From Blastocystis sp. Blastoise (taxonomy: Eukaryota > Sar > Bigyra > Opalinata > Blastocystidae): a stretch of DNA of 64,000 nucleotides. The notes under the pieces are model-generated. The model searched no databases, was not told where the DNA came from, and saw only the letters and a program-made list of their open reading frames with translations. Each line of letters opens with the position of its first letter. Position 1 is the first letter of the stretch. The DNA lies in contig JBBPEB010000011.1 of the NCBI GenBank assembly GCA_039096225.1, forward strand, positions 248,001 to 312,000. Reading direction: 5' to 3'. Positions 1 to 15,024 of the stretch are shown one piece after another. The position numbers were made by a program, and so were the translations under genes.

Positions 1-401
1 ATAATGTTCTACCACTTTGATAAGGAAGACCACCTCTGAAAATTTCAAGTCCACTAATAGAAATGACAAGATAAGCAGCAGCAGTAGACGAACCCCATCC
101 ATCACCATAACTATCAATTAATTCAATAGTATGTAAACCACTAGTAGAACAGAATGTATAGGTTTGATCAGTACTAGATACACTTGATGTTCCACTAACA
201 GATAATACTTGTGTACCCGTAGTAGCAGCACCTCTCCAAATAACAAAAGATTCTTCACCAGCATAAGAAGTATAATGCTTCATTACAGTAGCCTCAAATT
301 CACCAGTCTCACAGGAGAAAACTAAATGAAAATAATTTTTTATCTAGAGATAATTATATACCAATAGCTAATAAAAACAATAATGTTGTAGCTAATTTCA
401 T
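1..401 (-). CDS. Secreted protein with DSYGDGW motif (3' end outside window)
   Basis: Two exons are readable on the minus strand: 401-362 and 321-1, joined across a 40-nt GT-AG intron (361-322). The ATG at 401 begins a classic signal peptide (MKLATTLLFLLAIVFSC), so the product should enter the secretory pathway. The mature part is rich in Ser/Thr/Gly, has few Cys and contains IELIDSYGDGW, a motif of short beta-rich extracellular modules found in several protists and bacteria. Reading is open to the left edge, so the gene is partial. A CTGTAAC-type element shared with two other genes lies 66 bp upstream (467-480). No enzymatic function can be assigned; secretion is a confident inference and family membership is only by motif. 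Confidence 0.72.
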
Positions 402-2623
402 GATAAACTTATTTATAATAAATAAATAAAAAATAAGCAAGAAGCTTTATATAATAAAAAGAGAGACTGTAACGAGAAACGATGTCTTTTTCCACGTATA
501 GAAGCGTCAAATTATTCTGATTGTTTAAAATCTTTAAACGTATATCTTTGTCAATGAGTATCTCTTCAAAGGAGACAATTCGATTCTAAGAAACACTAGC
601 GCATTCTATGTCACAAAGTTAATCCAATAAAAAGTGAGATATGTATTCTTTCAAATGACACATCTCCAATGCTTCATGTCCTCATCACATGTCTCTAAAC
701 CTATTGTCCCAAAAAGCCTAAAAAAAAGGGCATTTGAATCGATGTGTTTTCATTCCTAACAACTCTGCGAGTCTCCAACAAAAAGGGGCAAAAAGCGAAG
801 ATGCGTCATCGAGAAAAGATTTTTATTTGTAGGGGGAGTTAGAAACCTTTCTATTTTTAACCTCTAGATATATGCCGCAAAAACTCTTTTATTCCCAATA
901 CATGACTAATGATAAAAGAAATCTTTTCCCTTTAAATGACTAATCACAAATTTGATCTTAATAATATCTCAAATAAAAAAGTTTCCCTGTTTTAAATTTT
1001 TTTTAAATTACAGACTACTAACTGTATCACTTTTAAAAAAGTATTTAAATAGACATAATTTTAGCTGTGTTTATAAAGACAATTTTTCCAAAAGAGCGAC
1101 TAAAAGCGACAATTAATCAAATTGATTGTTTTGGATAAACACAACAAGCATTTTTCTCATTTGTTAATCGTATGGTGAAGTGTAGATGAAGCCGTAGTTG
1201 TTTGAAATAACTTCGTCAACGACAATTGATTAACCGAACTTTTGACAATAGTTTTATTAACAGAAAAACGAATAATCGGACAAATATATATATGAATAAC
1301 CCCTTTAAGGCGATATGCCCATTATCGACACATCTTCAATAAGTTTCCTAAAACGAAGAAAGAACATTCTATCATGGAATAAACGATGAAAAAAGATCAA
1401 GAAATTTATTGGATAATCAAATTACGTTCTAGTTGTCACTTTTTAGGGAATCTTATTTTTTTGGTAATGCAAAAAGCTGTTTGTTCCTTTAAAAGATGAG
1501 GTTTTGTTTGTTGTACACTTATTTAAATGTTGTTTTACTTAGCAACTCAACTTATTTATAATCTGTATATGTATTAGTGAAAAAATAAAAGTCTGAAGAA
1601 ATAATCATTTTTCAAAAATGACAATTTGTGATAATTTTACTATTGTTTTCTTAGTTATGTATCATTTTTAAATATACATTAAGAGAATAAACACGAGTTT
1701 AAGAAAAACAAGAAATTCGAATTAAAAATTGCATTATTTTATCATATAGATGTTATAAATTATTATCTCTATATATGAGAATATGAATTATTATACATAT
1801 ATGAAAAATAAATTCCATAAAAAATTATTTTAAAATTATTTTGTTTTCTTTTAGTCCTTTAATTTTTAAATGAGTATACAAAGGCTTTAGGCAACCATAA
1901 GCAATCATTATTTCAGTGTATAAAAATGATGATGAAATTAAAACCCAAATAATAACAAAATAGACAAAAAATAGTATAGAAATTTCATTCAAATATTTGT
2001 TTAAAAGAAAAGACTCTGGTAACAAGAAGATATAATGTAATATAAATATATTTTGTGATCTCTACAATCTATATATTATAAACAATATGTTCTCTATAGC
2101 ATTACAGGAGAAAATTGTTTATGGTAAGCATTGATGACAATTAAAATCATACCAATATTAGTGAAATTATAATAAAATAACAGATGAGAGTATTGCTAGT
2201 CTATTTGAATATGTATTTCTATTTCTATAATGAATGAGAATAGGATTATAGTTCCTGATGTCTTTCTATGTATTTTACGACGCTTTATTAATGTATGGAA
2301 TTCTGATATATCGTACTTATATAATGATCTATCAAAAACTTGTTGAAATCTCAGTGAATCATCACACAAGGGTTCGCCAAACTCTTCTTTGAGTAAGGTC
2401 TATACTCCAAGAGAGTTTTTTCTCGACGCCTTGAGTACCTGAAAGTATCTGTAAGACTGGTTATTTTTGAAATTTTTGTACTCCAAGAGAGTCTTCATGG
2501 TAAACCCTGGTAACACAAATAAAAAAAGCGAAACAAAACTCTTTTCAAGAAAACAATAATTAAGAAAAATGATTAAAAACATGGTACTAAAAAATCAGTG
2601 GACAAAAATTCTCGACGAGAGGT
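402..2623. other. Long intergenic region, no gene found
   Basis: About 2.2 kb between the divergent secreted-protein gene and the hexosaminidase. The part at 480-860 is less AT-rich than the rest. Short open frames at 1825-2025 and 2400-2582 (minus) have no recognisable product, no ATG context or splice partners, and are not called. The 14-mer TACTCCAAGAGAGT occurs twice (2403-2416 and 2479-2492), which may be regulatory or a chance local duplication. It presumably holds both promoters. Confidence 0.5.
467..480 (-). promoter_or_regulatory. Candidate shared promoter element (copy 1)
   Basis: CTGTAACGAGAAAC on the plus strand lies 66 bp upstream of the minus-strand start at 401. Near-identical copies lie 54-65 bp upstream of two other minus-strand starts (6136 and 17755). 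Read in gene direction the element is GTTTYTYGTTACAG. Constant distance and sequence suggest a core-promoter or transcription-factor site; function is inferred only. Confidence 0.35.
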
Positions 2624-2677
2624 GTGTTTCAAGAACAATGTGTCACTTTTATTTTTTTGTTTTGCTTTATTATTACT

Positions 2678-3983
2678 ATGACATTACGTTATTTCGTTAT
2701 ATTTGCATTATTTGTTTCTCTTGGATTTGCTCGTGAGTATCGAGAAATCGATTTCTATGATTGTAGTGGAAATGATATCCGACAAGCTCAGAATAAAACT
2801 AATGAGGAACTTATGAAGATCTGTGATGATACAAATGGTTGTATTGCATTTAACACTCTTGGATGGTTGAAGAGAGCATGCCCACTAATGTTTATTAATA
2901 CCAACTCGAATCTTTACATATTAAAAAGCATTGATATTCCTTCTGGAAAAGAACCTAAATTAGTTATATGGCCAAAACCTAACAACTATAAGAATGGAAA
3001 TGAAACTATATTCATTGATTTAAAAAACTTAAAGCTTGAGGCTTCTAATGTCAATCAAGATATTATAGATGCTTTTGAAAGGTAAATTTATATTTATGTT
3101 TATATAAATATAAAATTTTTATTTTTTCATATTATTATTATTATATTTTTATAAAATTGTAATATATGATTATTCTCTATTGCATATACTAGATTTAAAG
3201 TAATGAATTATGATCATTCAGAATTGACATTCAATACTCCTTTTATTAATATATTTCAAGTCTCTATTAAAAACATTAACTGTCCTCTTAATGTATATAT
3301 ATATTGTTATTATATTTATTATATAAATAATATATTCGGTTCTCCTATTTGTGTAAACCATATATATATATATTATATATAATATATATAATATATTATA
3401 TATATATAGGAGGATGTTGATGAAGAGTATCATCTTTCTATCCCTTCCTCTGGAAATATAATTACTATTGAATCGAATTGTGTCTATGGCTATTATCATG
3501 CATTAACGACGTTATCTCAATTAATGCAATTTGCTCCTTCTTATCATCATTATATTATTAAACAATCCCCGTGGGAAATTGAAGATAAACCTTTTTATTC
3601 TGTATATTATTATTATTATATGTTATATATTATTATATGTTATATATAATTATTTAGTATATATATATATATATATATAGTTCCGATCTATGTTAATTGA
3701 TAGTTCCCGCCATTTTATCCCTGTCTCTACAATTAAATCTATTTTGAATACAATGTCTTTTTATAAATATAACATTCTCCACTGGCATATCTCTGATGAT
3801 GAATCTTTCCCAATAGAGATATCTGGTATTGATATATCTGCAACTGCATATTCCGTCTATGAACGATATTCCATCGTATATATATATATATTATTATTAT
3901 TATTATTATTTATATATATAGGAAGATGTTCAGGATATTGTTGAGTTTGCTCGTCAAAGAGGTATTCTATATATATATATAAG

Positions 3984-4034
<51 letters not shown>

Positions 4035-4200
4035 TATTCGTGTTATCCCTGAATTTGATGTTCCTGGACATGCCTCTATCTTTTGTAAACTCATGCCATC
4101 TATTTGTCCCTCCAGCACGTGCACAACTCCTTTAGATCCCTCTAAAGATGAAACGTTTGAATTTATTGAAATGATGATAAAGTCAATTTGTATATATATA

Positions 4201-4242
<42 letters not shown>

Positions 4243-4858
4243 GTATATATAGCTAATGTATTCCCTGATGCTTATTTCCATATTGGAGGTGATGAAGTAT
4301 ATATATATATATATAAATATAATATAATTAATATTATTATTATACATATTTAATTAGGTAAAAACGGATTGTTGGACAAAGACTGCGTCTATCGCTGATT
4401 GGATGAACCAAAAGGGGTTCACAGTTACAGACACTTATTCTTATTTTGTTAATAAGGTATATATATATATATGTTTATATATATTACATTTCGTTTTATT
4501 TTTCATGTGATTGACTACTATATATATATTGTTTATAATATGTTTATATATATATATATATAGGTTTATGAAATTGTTAAGAAATATAATCGTGAAGCTA
4601 TATATTGGGAAGAAGTATATAATAATAAATTAAATGTCCCTAAAGGAGCTATTATTGAAGTATATAATATATACTATTATAATATATACTATTATAATAT
4701 ATACTATTATTTATATACTATATATAGACATGGTTATCTAATGAAAAGAAAGCCAAGAGTATTGTTAATGATGGATATAGAGTTATATATTCAACTATTA
4801 ATGAATGGTACTTCCCTAAATTATTCACTCATTGGGAAGCTTTTTATAATACTAATCC

Positions 4859-4935
<77 letters not shown>

Positions 4936-5007
4936 TGATGGTATAGATGAGGAAGCCCAACAGAAGATGGTTTTAGGAGGAGAAACTTGTATGTGGGGAG
5001 AAACAGG

Positions 5008-5071
<64 letters not shown>

Positions 5072-5361
5072 CATATAATAATAAACATATAATAAATATA
5101 ATATACATTATATATTATCATTTCTATAATAACTCCATATATATAGTGGATACATCTAATATTGAGATGACTATATGGCCTCGTGGTATCGCTGCATCAG
5201 AGCGTCTTTGGACTTCTCCTTCTCTTCTTAATGTAACAGAAGCCAAAGAACGTATTGCTTATCATCGATGCTTATTAAATTGGAAAGGTATTCCTGCTTC
5301 TCCTTCTTTTGCAGATGGAAGATCAAATCCTGTTGGACCTTCTACTTGCTTTATTCAATAA
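2678..5361 (+). CDS. Beta-N-acetylhexosaminidase (GH20), lysosomal type
   Basis: Twelve exons can be joined in frame: 2678-3081, 3193-3292, 3410-3601, 3681-3875, 3922-3961, 4034-4189, 4253-4296, 4358-4456, 4564-4659, 4728-4858, 4933-5006, 5147-5361 (1746 nt, 581 residues, TAA), a normal length for HexA/HexB. The ATG at 2678 gives a signal peptide (MTLRYFVIFALFVSLGFA); an in-frame ATG at 2624 would add 18 residues. GH20 landmarks are RHFIPV, HWHISDDESFP, PEFDVPGH, the catalytic Asp-Glu in HIGGDE (about 4282-4296), MWGE and WPRG.ASERLW near the end. It should remove terminal GlcNAc/GalNAc from glycans in lysosomes or as a secreted enzyme. Most introns are nearly pure TA or AAT repeats. The C-terminal Cys (STCF) fits the lysosomal family. 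Confidence 0.95.
4859..4932. repeat. (TA)n tract forming almost an entire intron
   Basis: The intron between hexosaminidase exons 10 and 11 is GT followed by an uninterrupted AT alternation to AG. Similar TA-only introns lie at 3962-4033 and 4190-4252 of the same gene. Nothing but the splice dinucleotides and the dinucleotide repeat is present. Confidence 0.9.
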
Positions 5362-5605
5362 AATATATATATATATATCATACATTACTATTATTTATAT
5401 GATTTATTGATGTTAATGGGTTAGATATATCTATATCTTTATATATAAATTATTCATGAGTTGTTTATTTTACTTAATAAAAGATTAAATATAATTTCTT
5501 AAGAACAAAAAATAATAATTTCTTAAGAACAAAAAATAATATTTTTAAATGAATAAAAAATAATAATACAATAATAATTAAACTTTAGAAAACAAAAAGA
5601 TCAAT

Positions 5606-6136
5606 TTACAATTTTACATGGAACACTTCAATTTCTTTGATTTGGAATGTTTCAGCACCATCAAATAATTTACTTCCATAACCAGTAGTATCTTTAAAGT
5701 CAAATTCAAAGTTAATTGTATTTGACATCGTATTATTATTACTTTCATTACGAACACATAAAGCACCATGCTCTCCAAAACAAGGACCATATTCACGAAC
5801 AGAAAAAATCATTTGATTTCCTGAATCATCTTTGAAACATAGTGGAGATACATTATGAGGATTCTTTAATGAAAATAACCATACATGACTACTTCTTACA
5901 GCACAACCATTCTTATTCAATGTATCAAAGTGATCTGACGTATATCCACCGAAAACATTTCCATTAACAGTTTCAATCACACATAGAACTGAATCATAAT
6001 TATCAATCTTACTATGACATTCAGGGCCTTTGAATCCATCTCTTGAACCACGATAGAGTAAATCATATTTTGGTATACTTTGGAACCAGGCGTTAAGAGA
6101 ATCAAAATAATTATTATTAAGTATCAAAGAATCCAT
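5606..6136 (-). CDS. TLDc domain protein
   Basis: Single exon of 176 residues. Residues about 28-176 form a TLDc domain: LLYRGSRDGF at the start, then VNGNVFGGYTSDHF, a VWLFSLKNPHNVSP strand, GPCFGE and a C-terminal EIEVF. TLDc domains are all-beta folds in OXR1, NCOA7 and TBC1D24, linked to oxidative-stress resistance and V-ATPase regulation; in protists they form expanded families of unknown job. The sequence resembles the copy at 53500-54144, which has an extra signal-peptide exon; no such exon is visible here, so this one is probably cytosolic. TAA stop, 240 bp from the convergent hexosaminidase end. A conserved upstream element lies at 6201-6213. Confidence 0.85.
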   Translation of the reverse strand: MDSLILNNNYFDSLNAWFQSIPKYDLLYRGSRDGFKGPECHSKIDNYDSVLCVIETVNGNVFGGYTSDHFDTLNKNGCAVRSSHVWLFSLKNPHNVSPLCFKDDSGNQMIFSVREYGPCFGEHGALCVRNESNNNTMSNTINFEFDFKDTTGYGSKLFDGAETFQIKEIEVFHVKL

Positions 6137-6200
6137 AAGAAAAACAAATTAATTTAAAAGTTATACTGTTTTAAAAAAAAAAAAAATTATGTAGTCTTCT

Positions 6201-6213
6201 CTGTAACAAAAAC
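6201..6213 (-). promoter_or_regulatory. Candidate shared promoter element (copy 2)
   Basis: CTGTAACAAAAAC, identical to the copy at 17809-17821 and close to that at 467-480; here 65 bp upstream of the TLDc start at 6136. Function is inferred from position and conservation only. Confidence 0.35.
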
Positions 6214-6455
6214 ATGACAAAACGAATCTCTTTTCCTCAGGTTTTTCATGGGGTCGTTTCACAACCTGACTCCTTTTTTATATTTTTGTTATTTATAAAC
6301 TTTTGATAGCGAAATATTTGCTAAAAAGAGTTTTCAACACTCTACACACAGAGTTGAACGTTGTTGCAATGTTTTTATGAATGGAGATTATCTCTTTAAT
6401 AAAAATAATGCTATTCTATGAATAGTGAAATTAAATGAAAAAAAAGTTAAAAAGA

Positions 6456-6529
6456 TGCTCCTACTGGGGGTTGAACCCAGGACCTTCGGTACATAAGACC
6501 AACGCTCTAACCAACTGAGCTATAAGAGC
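6456..6529 (-). tRNA. tRNA-Ile (anticodon UAU)
   Basis: The minus strand folds into a complete 74-nt cloverleaf: acceptor GCTCTTA with TAGGAGC (one G-T pair), D arm GCTC/GAGC, anticodon stem TTGGT/ACCGA with loop CTTATGT, T arm CTGGG TTCAACC CCCAG, discriminator A. The anticodon TAT (6493-6495) decodes AUA. No intron and no encoded CCA, as expected for a nuclear eukaryotic tRNA. Internal A and B boxes are present. AUA should be a common Ile codon in this AT-rich genome. Confidence 0.95.
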
Positions 6530-7051
6530 AGTTGGTTTTTATCTTTATTGTATCTATATAAATATATTGATACATGCATGATATGTATTCATTCATGCTA
6601 TTTTCTGTTTTATTCGTTTTTATTCTATTGTAAAATTTATCAGAAATGCAACTTTTCCTTATATACAAAATGACAATATTCATTTAAATTTTCCTCAACA
6701 TATTAATTTTGAGTTTTTCTAAATTCCATTTTTTTTGAATACAATAGCCTAATAAGTTAACGTGAATTTATAATGTGATTATATATATATGTAAACATGC
6801 ATCAATTAAATAAGAATAATTGACAAGATCCCTAATCATTATTCAATATTTTAATTAATTCTTCTAGTATCAATTATGTTCTTTAACAAGAGTTCCATTT
6901 TTCTTTATATCAGATAACATATATTAGAAATAGAGATTAAAATGAAACTTGAAAATAATTGATAAAATGTGTGTCAACATACTTTTGTCGATACTTTTTC
7001 CCATGAGAATCTTTTTTTTAAAAGAAAAAGAAGTCTTGTCACTTGTTTAGG
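6530..7051. other. Intergenic, no gene seen
   Basis: About 520 bp between the tRNA-Ile and the UBP finger/sirtuin gene. Short GTTGG and T runs directly follow the tRNA 5' side. I see no coding exon, RNA or ordered repeat. Confidence 0.5.
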
Positions 7052-10933
<3,882 letters not shown>

Positions 10934-11005
10934 TGAATTTAGAAAATTATTTTATTTGCTCTATATATATTCTTTTATATATTTAACTATTCCTCATTGA
11001 AGATG

Positions 11006-11041
<36 letters not shown>

Positions 11042-11997
11042 TGGGTTACTTGATGTATTTTATTATTAGTTTTCTGTAAATTATTCAAATTGTTGTCTTT
11101 TTGTGTATTCTATTTTAAGAATGTCTTTATCTTTTCTCTTTTATTCTTTTTTTTTCATTTTTCTTTATGACTTTTCTCAATTCATTATACTCTATTTTTC
11201 AATTTTGCATTAATATTATCGCCTTTGTTTATGATATAAGCATGAATGCTATTTGTTAGTTTTTGGTTTTACTAATTATATATATAAATATAGTATAATA
11301 AATAGTTATGACCAAGTAGTGTGCTACACATATAACAACTAAAATACTTAATAAACAGAGTTCTCCAGAAGAAGAATTAGCAATAAAAGAAATCATTATT
11401 ACGAAAACAGAAAAGAATAGAAAGAATATGCAAAATAAAAAGTAGACAACTTAATGAAACGATCAGGATAAATAAATAAATAATAAATGTCTGTGAATCA
11501 TATTCATTGGAAAATGAATACTTAAATTATATATATATATGTGAATACAAATATCTGAAAAGAAATTTCTAATAATAGAATAACAGTATAGTTATGAAAA
11601 AGAAATTTAAATATTGAAATGAGAAATGATGATGAAAAAGTTTAACAACTATATGTATATAGAAAATAGGGTGTCTTATAGGACGTTTTAGAGAAATATG
11701 AAAAAGATATATATTAGTGAATATTTATATTTTATAACAAAATGAACAAGTGTATAGATAGAAAGATAAATAAAGTAAATAAAAAAGATATATATATGTA
11801 GAGTTAGTGAGAAAAGATATATAAAAAATGAATATCTAATAATAGAATATTTAATAAACTAAAGAAAGAAAGAAAGAAAAACAATTATATCTATATATAT
11901 ATATTTATAGAATAACTATAATAATTGTATATATAAAAACTATACTAGAAATAGTATTGATATAGATATATGAAAAGAGTAGTAGACAGGATGCGTA
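10934..11997. other. Intergenic (convergent), no gene seen
   Basis: About 1.06 kb between the 3' ends of the sirtuin-like gene and the Rheb-like gene. It holds T-rich 3'-flank sequence and TA runs (for example 11011-11038). All six frames are frequently closed. Confidence 0.55.
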
Positions 11998-12868
11998 TTA
12001 GAAGATAGAACAACAACATGTAGTATCAAATATATCCGAAGACTCATCGATATGATGAATTAAAGTATGAAATACACCATCAATATTCTAAAGAGATTTC
12101 ATAATATATAAATAATATAATAAATAATATAATTTAATATATAAATAATAATATAATATAATATACAAATAATATAATAAATAATAATATAATATAATAT
12201 ATAAATAATATATAAATAATATATAAATAGTATATGATATATATATAATACCTTTCCTAGTTTAGCACTGCATTCGACATAAGGACATTTCCAACTACGA
12301 ACTACTGGTATAATATCCTCTTTAAATACTTCTCTATATATATATATTAAATGATAAATTATTATAAAAAGACAAAAAAATGACAAGATGAAAAAAATCA
12401 TTAATATCAATTAACAATAATAATAATATATTTTTACCTTTCATCTTCTAAATCGATTTTATTTCCTACTAATATATAAGGAACTGCCATATATAATGAA
12501 GTAAGTCTTTGCTGTAATTTGCAAACGATGTCAAACGACTGTCTGCTATTAACAGCAAAAACAAGAACGTATCCATCCATACCAATAGAAACTTCTTTAG
12601 GAATTGGCATTTGATCATCCATTCCAGCAGTATCCACAATATGAATATCAAACTTCACTTTATCAATACAAGTTTCTTTATCCCATGTTTGTGAAGGAGT
12701 TGGGCTGTAGGGTTGTTCAAATTCTTTGGTTTTAAAATATCTTGATATACTGGTCTTACCAACAGCAGCAAAACCCATCAACGCAATATTTCTCTTATAA
12801 ATCAAGTGCGTGTTGTTCTCCATTAATGGAGCATGAACGCCCTCATTTTGACTTGAACTGGATGACAT
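11998..12868 (-). CDS. Rheb-like Ras-family GTPase
   Basis: Three exons on the minus strand: 12868-12438, 12333-12252 and 12087-11998, TAA stop. G boxes: GFAAVGKTS (P loop), PYSPTPSQTW (switch I with the Thr), IVDTAGMDD (switch II), VGNKIDLED (NKxD) and ECSAKLG (SAK). Switch I and the SAK region resemble Rheb more than Ras or Rap. The C-terminus CCCSIF supplies a CaaX-like prenylation box after two extra cysteines, so the protein should sit on endomembranes. Rheb activates TORC1 in most eukaryotes; that role is inferred. The Gln normally following DTAG is Met here, which would lower intrinsic and GAP-stimulated hydrolysis. The start is the first true ATG, 12868. Confidence 0.85.
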
Positions 12869-13341
12869 ATTAGATAAAAGAAATAACAAATAAAAATAAC
12901 AAAAAAAAGAAAAGACCTATCCAATTACCGTCTTCAGGGCTTATTATTTCTTTTCGAGGATTCTAAAAAATATGGCAAAGAAAATAAATTAATCACGATT
13001 CTTGGGTTAGTCATCCTGATTTCTTGTTTCTTAAAATCAGCCAATAAGAATCGTAGAATATCTTTTTCTAGTCAATCAAAAAGCAGATTTACAGAAAACC
13101 ATTTTCTTTTTCTATTCTTTTAGGCGAAACTAGATTCAGACCAGTTCAAAGTAGGAGAAAACGACTGAAGTTGTCTTAAAAAATGTAGAATATATAAAGA
13201 ATAGTATATATGAGTTTTTTTTTGATAATGTTGAATAATCATGAATTTCTTTCTATGATGAGCTGGAATCTCTATTTTTCATTTCTATGTTTCATTTTCT
13301 TTAGATTAATTTTGTTGTTGTTGTTATTTTTCTCTTAAGTT
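12869..13341. other. Divergent intergenic region
   Basis: About 470 bp shared promoter region between the Rheb-like gene (minus) and the SRP receptor beta gene (plus). It has a less AT-rich centre (12960-13150) and T-rich stretches next to the plus-strand start (TTGTTGTTGTTG). No coding signal. Confidence 0.5.
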
Positions 13342-14568
13342 ATGAGTTTCCTTTCTAAGATTGTAAATCATCAAAGACATACGAAAACATTAGTTTATAT
13401 CTATGAAAACTATATTCCTGAGTCTATTGAACCTATTGTTAATGTGTTTAAAAGCTTTTATATTAATCAGTTAGAATTAAATGATAAACATGCTTCCATC
13501 TACTCATTACTTACTGTTGTTTTCATCGTTTTAGCTCTTTTTGGTGTTCTTATGAATCTTATTATTTCCATTGTGGATCGCTTCTCAAATAATGGCAAAT
13601 CTAAGAATAATAAATGTGTTTTATTTGGACCTTGTGGTGCTGGTAAAACTGCTTTATTCAATAAGTTTTTATATGGTCGTCATCCCAAGACAGTGACCTC
13701 TATTTCTATGAATGAAGTAAAGGTTATATTAAAAGGAGATGATACAGCTAATCAGAAACGTATTGACCTTATTGATTATCCTGGTCATCCCTCTATGAAG
13801 AAGTATAATGATATTATAATATATTATATATATTATATATTATATTATTTTATTGATATTTATATTATATATTATATTTTTTTATTTATATTTATATTAT
13901 ATTATATTATTGATATTTATATTATATGTTATATTATTTTATTTATATTTATATATTATATTATATATTATAAATTATATATAGTGAATTGAATTCTCTT
14001 CTTACAGGTTGTTTGTGTGGTATATTTGTAATTGATGGTACTAATCCTAAAATACAAGAATGCTGTGAGTATATATTTATGAATATAGCTTATTCTATAA
14101 TAATAAACTATAAATATATTTTTATCTTTTTATATCATAATACTATTACTGATTTACATATATATTTCTCTAATTAGATTATTATATGATTTATTTGTAA
14201 ATACTGAGTTTAATAATAATCCTTCTCCTCTTATAATATGCATTAATAAACAAGATCTTCATAATTGTAAAAACTCGGATATTATTGAAAAGGAATTAGA
14301 ACAAGAATTGTATATATATATATATGTATTCATTCAATTATTATTTATATGAATTTATTATTATTATTTTTTTATTTTATAATTATATTTTAAAATTAAT
14401 ATATATATATATATATGTATATTATGTATATATAGAGATAAAATAAAAGAATCTCGTGGTTCTATTGAAGAAATTGGCAGTAAACAAACATTAAAATTAG
14501 GTGTTGAAGGACAAGTATATATATAATAATAATAATATATACTCATATTAGATTCATGTATTTTCATT

Positions 14569-14607
<39 letters not shown>

Positions 14608-14715
14608 TTTTCATTTGAGAATGACGCTCCTTGTAATGTGTATTTCAAAGATATATCTGTTAATAGCGATAAAGATATCAAATTACTTAATGATTTTATT
14701 CTTGCTAATTTCTAA
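13342..14715 (+). CDS. SRPRB: Signal recognition particle receptor beta subunit
   Basis: Exon 1 (13342 to about 13812) encodes an N-terminal cytosolic/lumenal part, a transmembrane segment (about residues 55-80) and the start of a small GTPase: FGPCGAGKTALFNK, RIDLIDYPGHPS. Four further exons (from about 13984, 14178, 14433 and 14605) supply GCLCGIFVIDG, LIICINKQDL and a C-terminal helix ending LNDFILANF. The order N-terminal anchor, P loop, DxPGH and NKQD is diagnostic of SR-beta, which anchors SR-alpha at the ER membrane for co-translational targeting. Introns are short and TA/ATT-rich; the first (about 13813-13983) holds degenerate TTATATTATTTTATTGATAT repeats. Confidence 0.88.
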
Positions 14716-15024
14716 ATGTAGTCATTATTCTTATCTTTTATTGATATAATCTTTATTTTAATTAAATAATTAAATATTATATACTAATATAACTTTGGGA
14801 TTTCAGCTTTTTAAAAAGTATTCATATTGTTTTCTTTTATTTTAAATATAAAACAACATAACTGTAATATGCCATATTTACCATTTTCATCTCTTCATCC
14901 TATATATGTTCATTTCCGTTGTCAGACACATTTATTAAATTGTGTTCTATTCTAATAGAACATCTTTATCATACAAAAAATTAATGTTTGATTTAAGAGT
15001 ATAAAAAGTTTATAGAAAACCATA
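14716..15024. other. Intergenic, no gene seen
   Basis: About 310 bp between tandem plus-strand genes; AT-rich, without ordered repeats or open frames of interest. Confidence 0.5.

Noticed and set aside
1825-2582. Two small minus-strand open frames
   Set aside because: Hydrophobic, no known motif, weak start context; expected by chance in AT-rich DNA.
4821-5121. Minus-strand hydrophobic frames over the hexosaminidase 3' half
   Set aside because: Products of TA and AAT repeats antisense to a well-supported GH20 gene.
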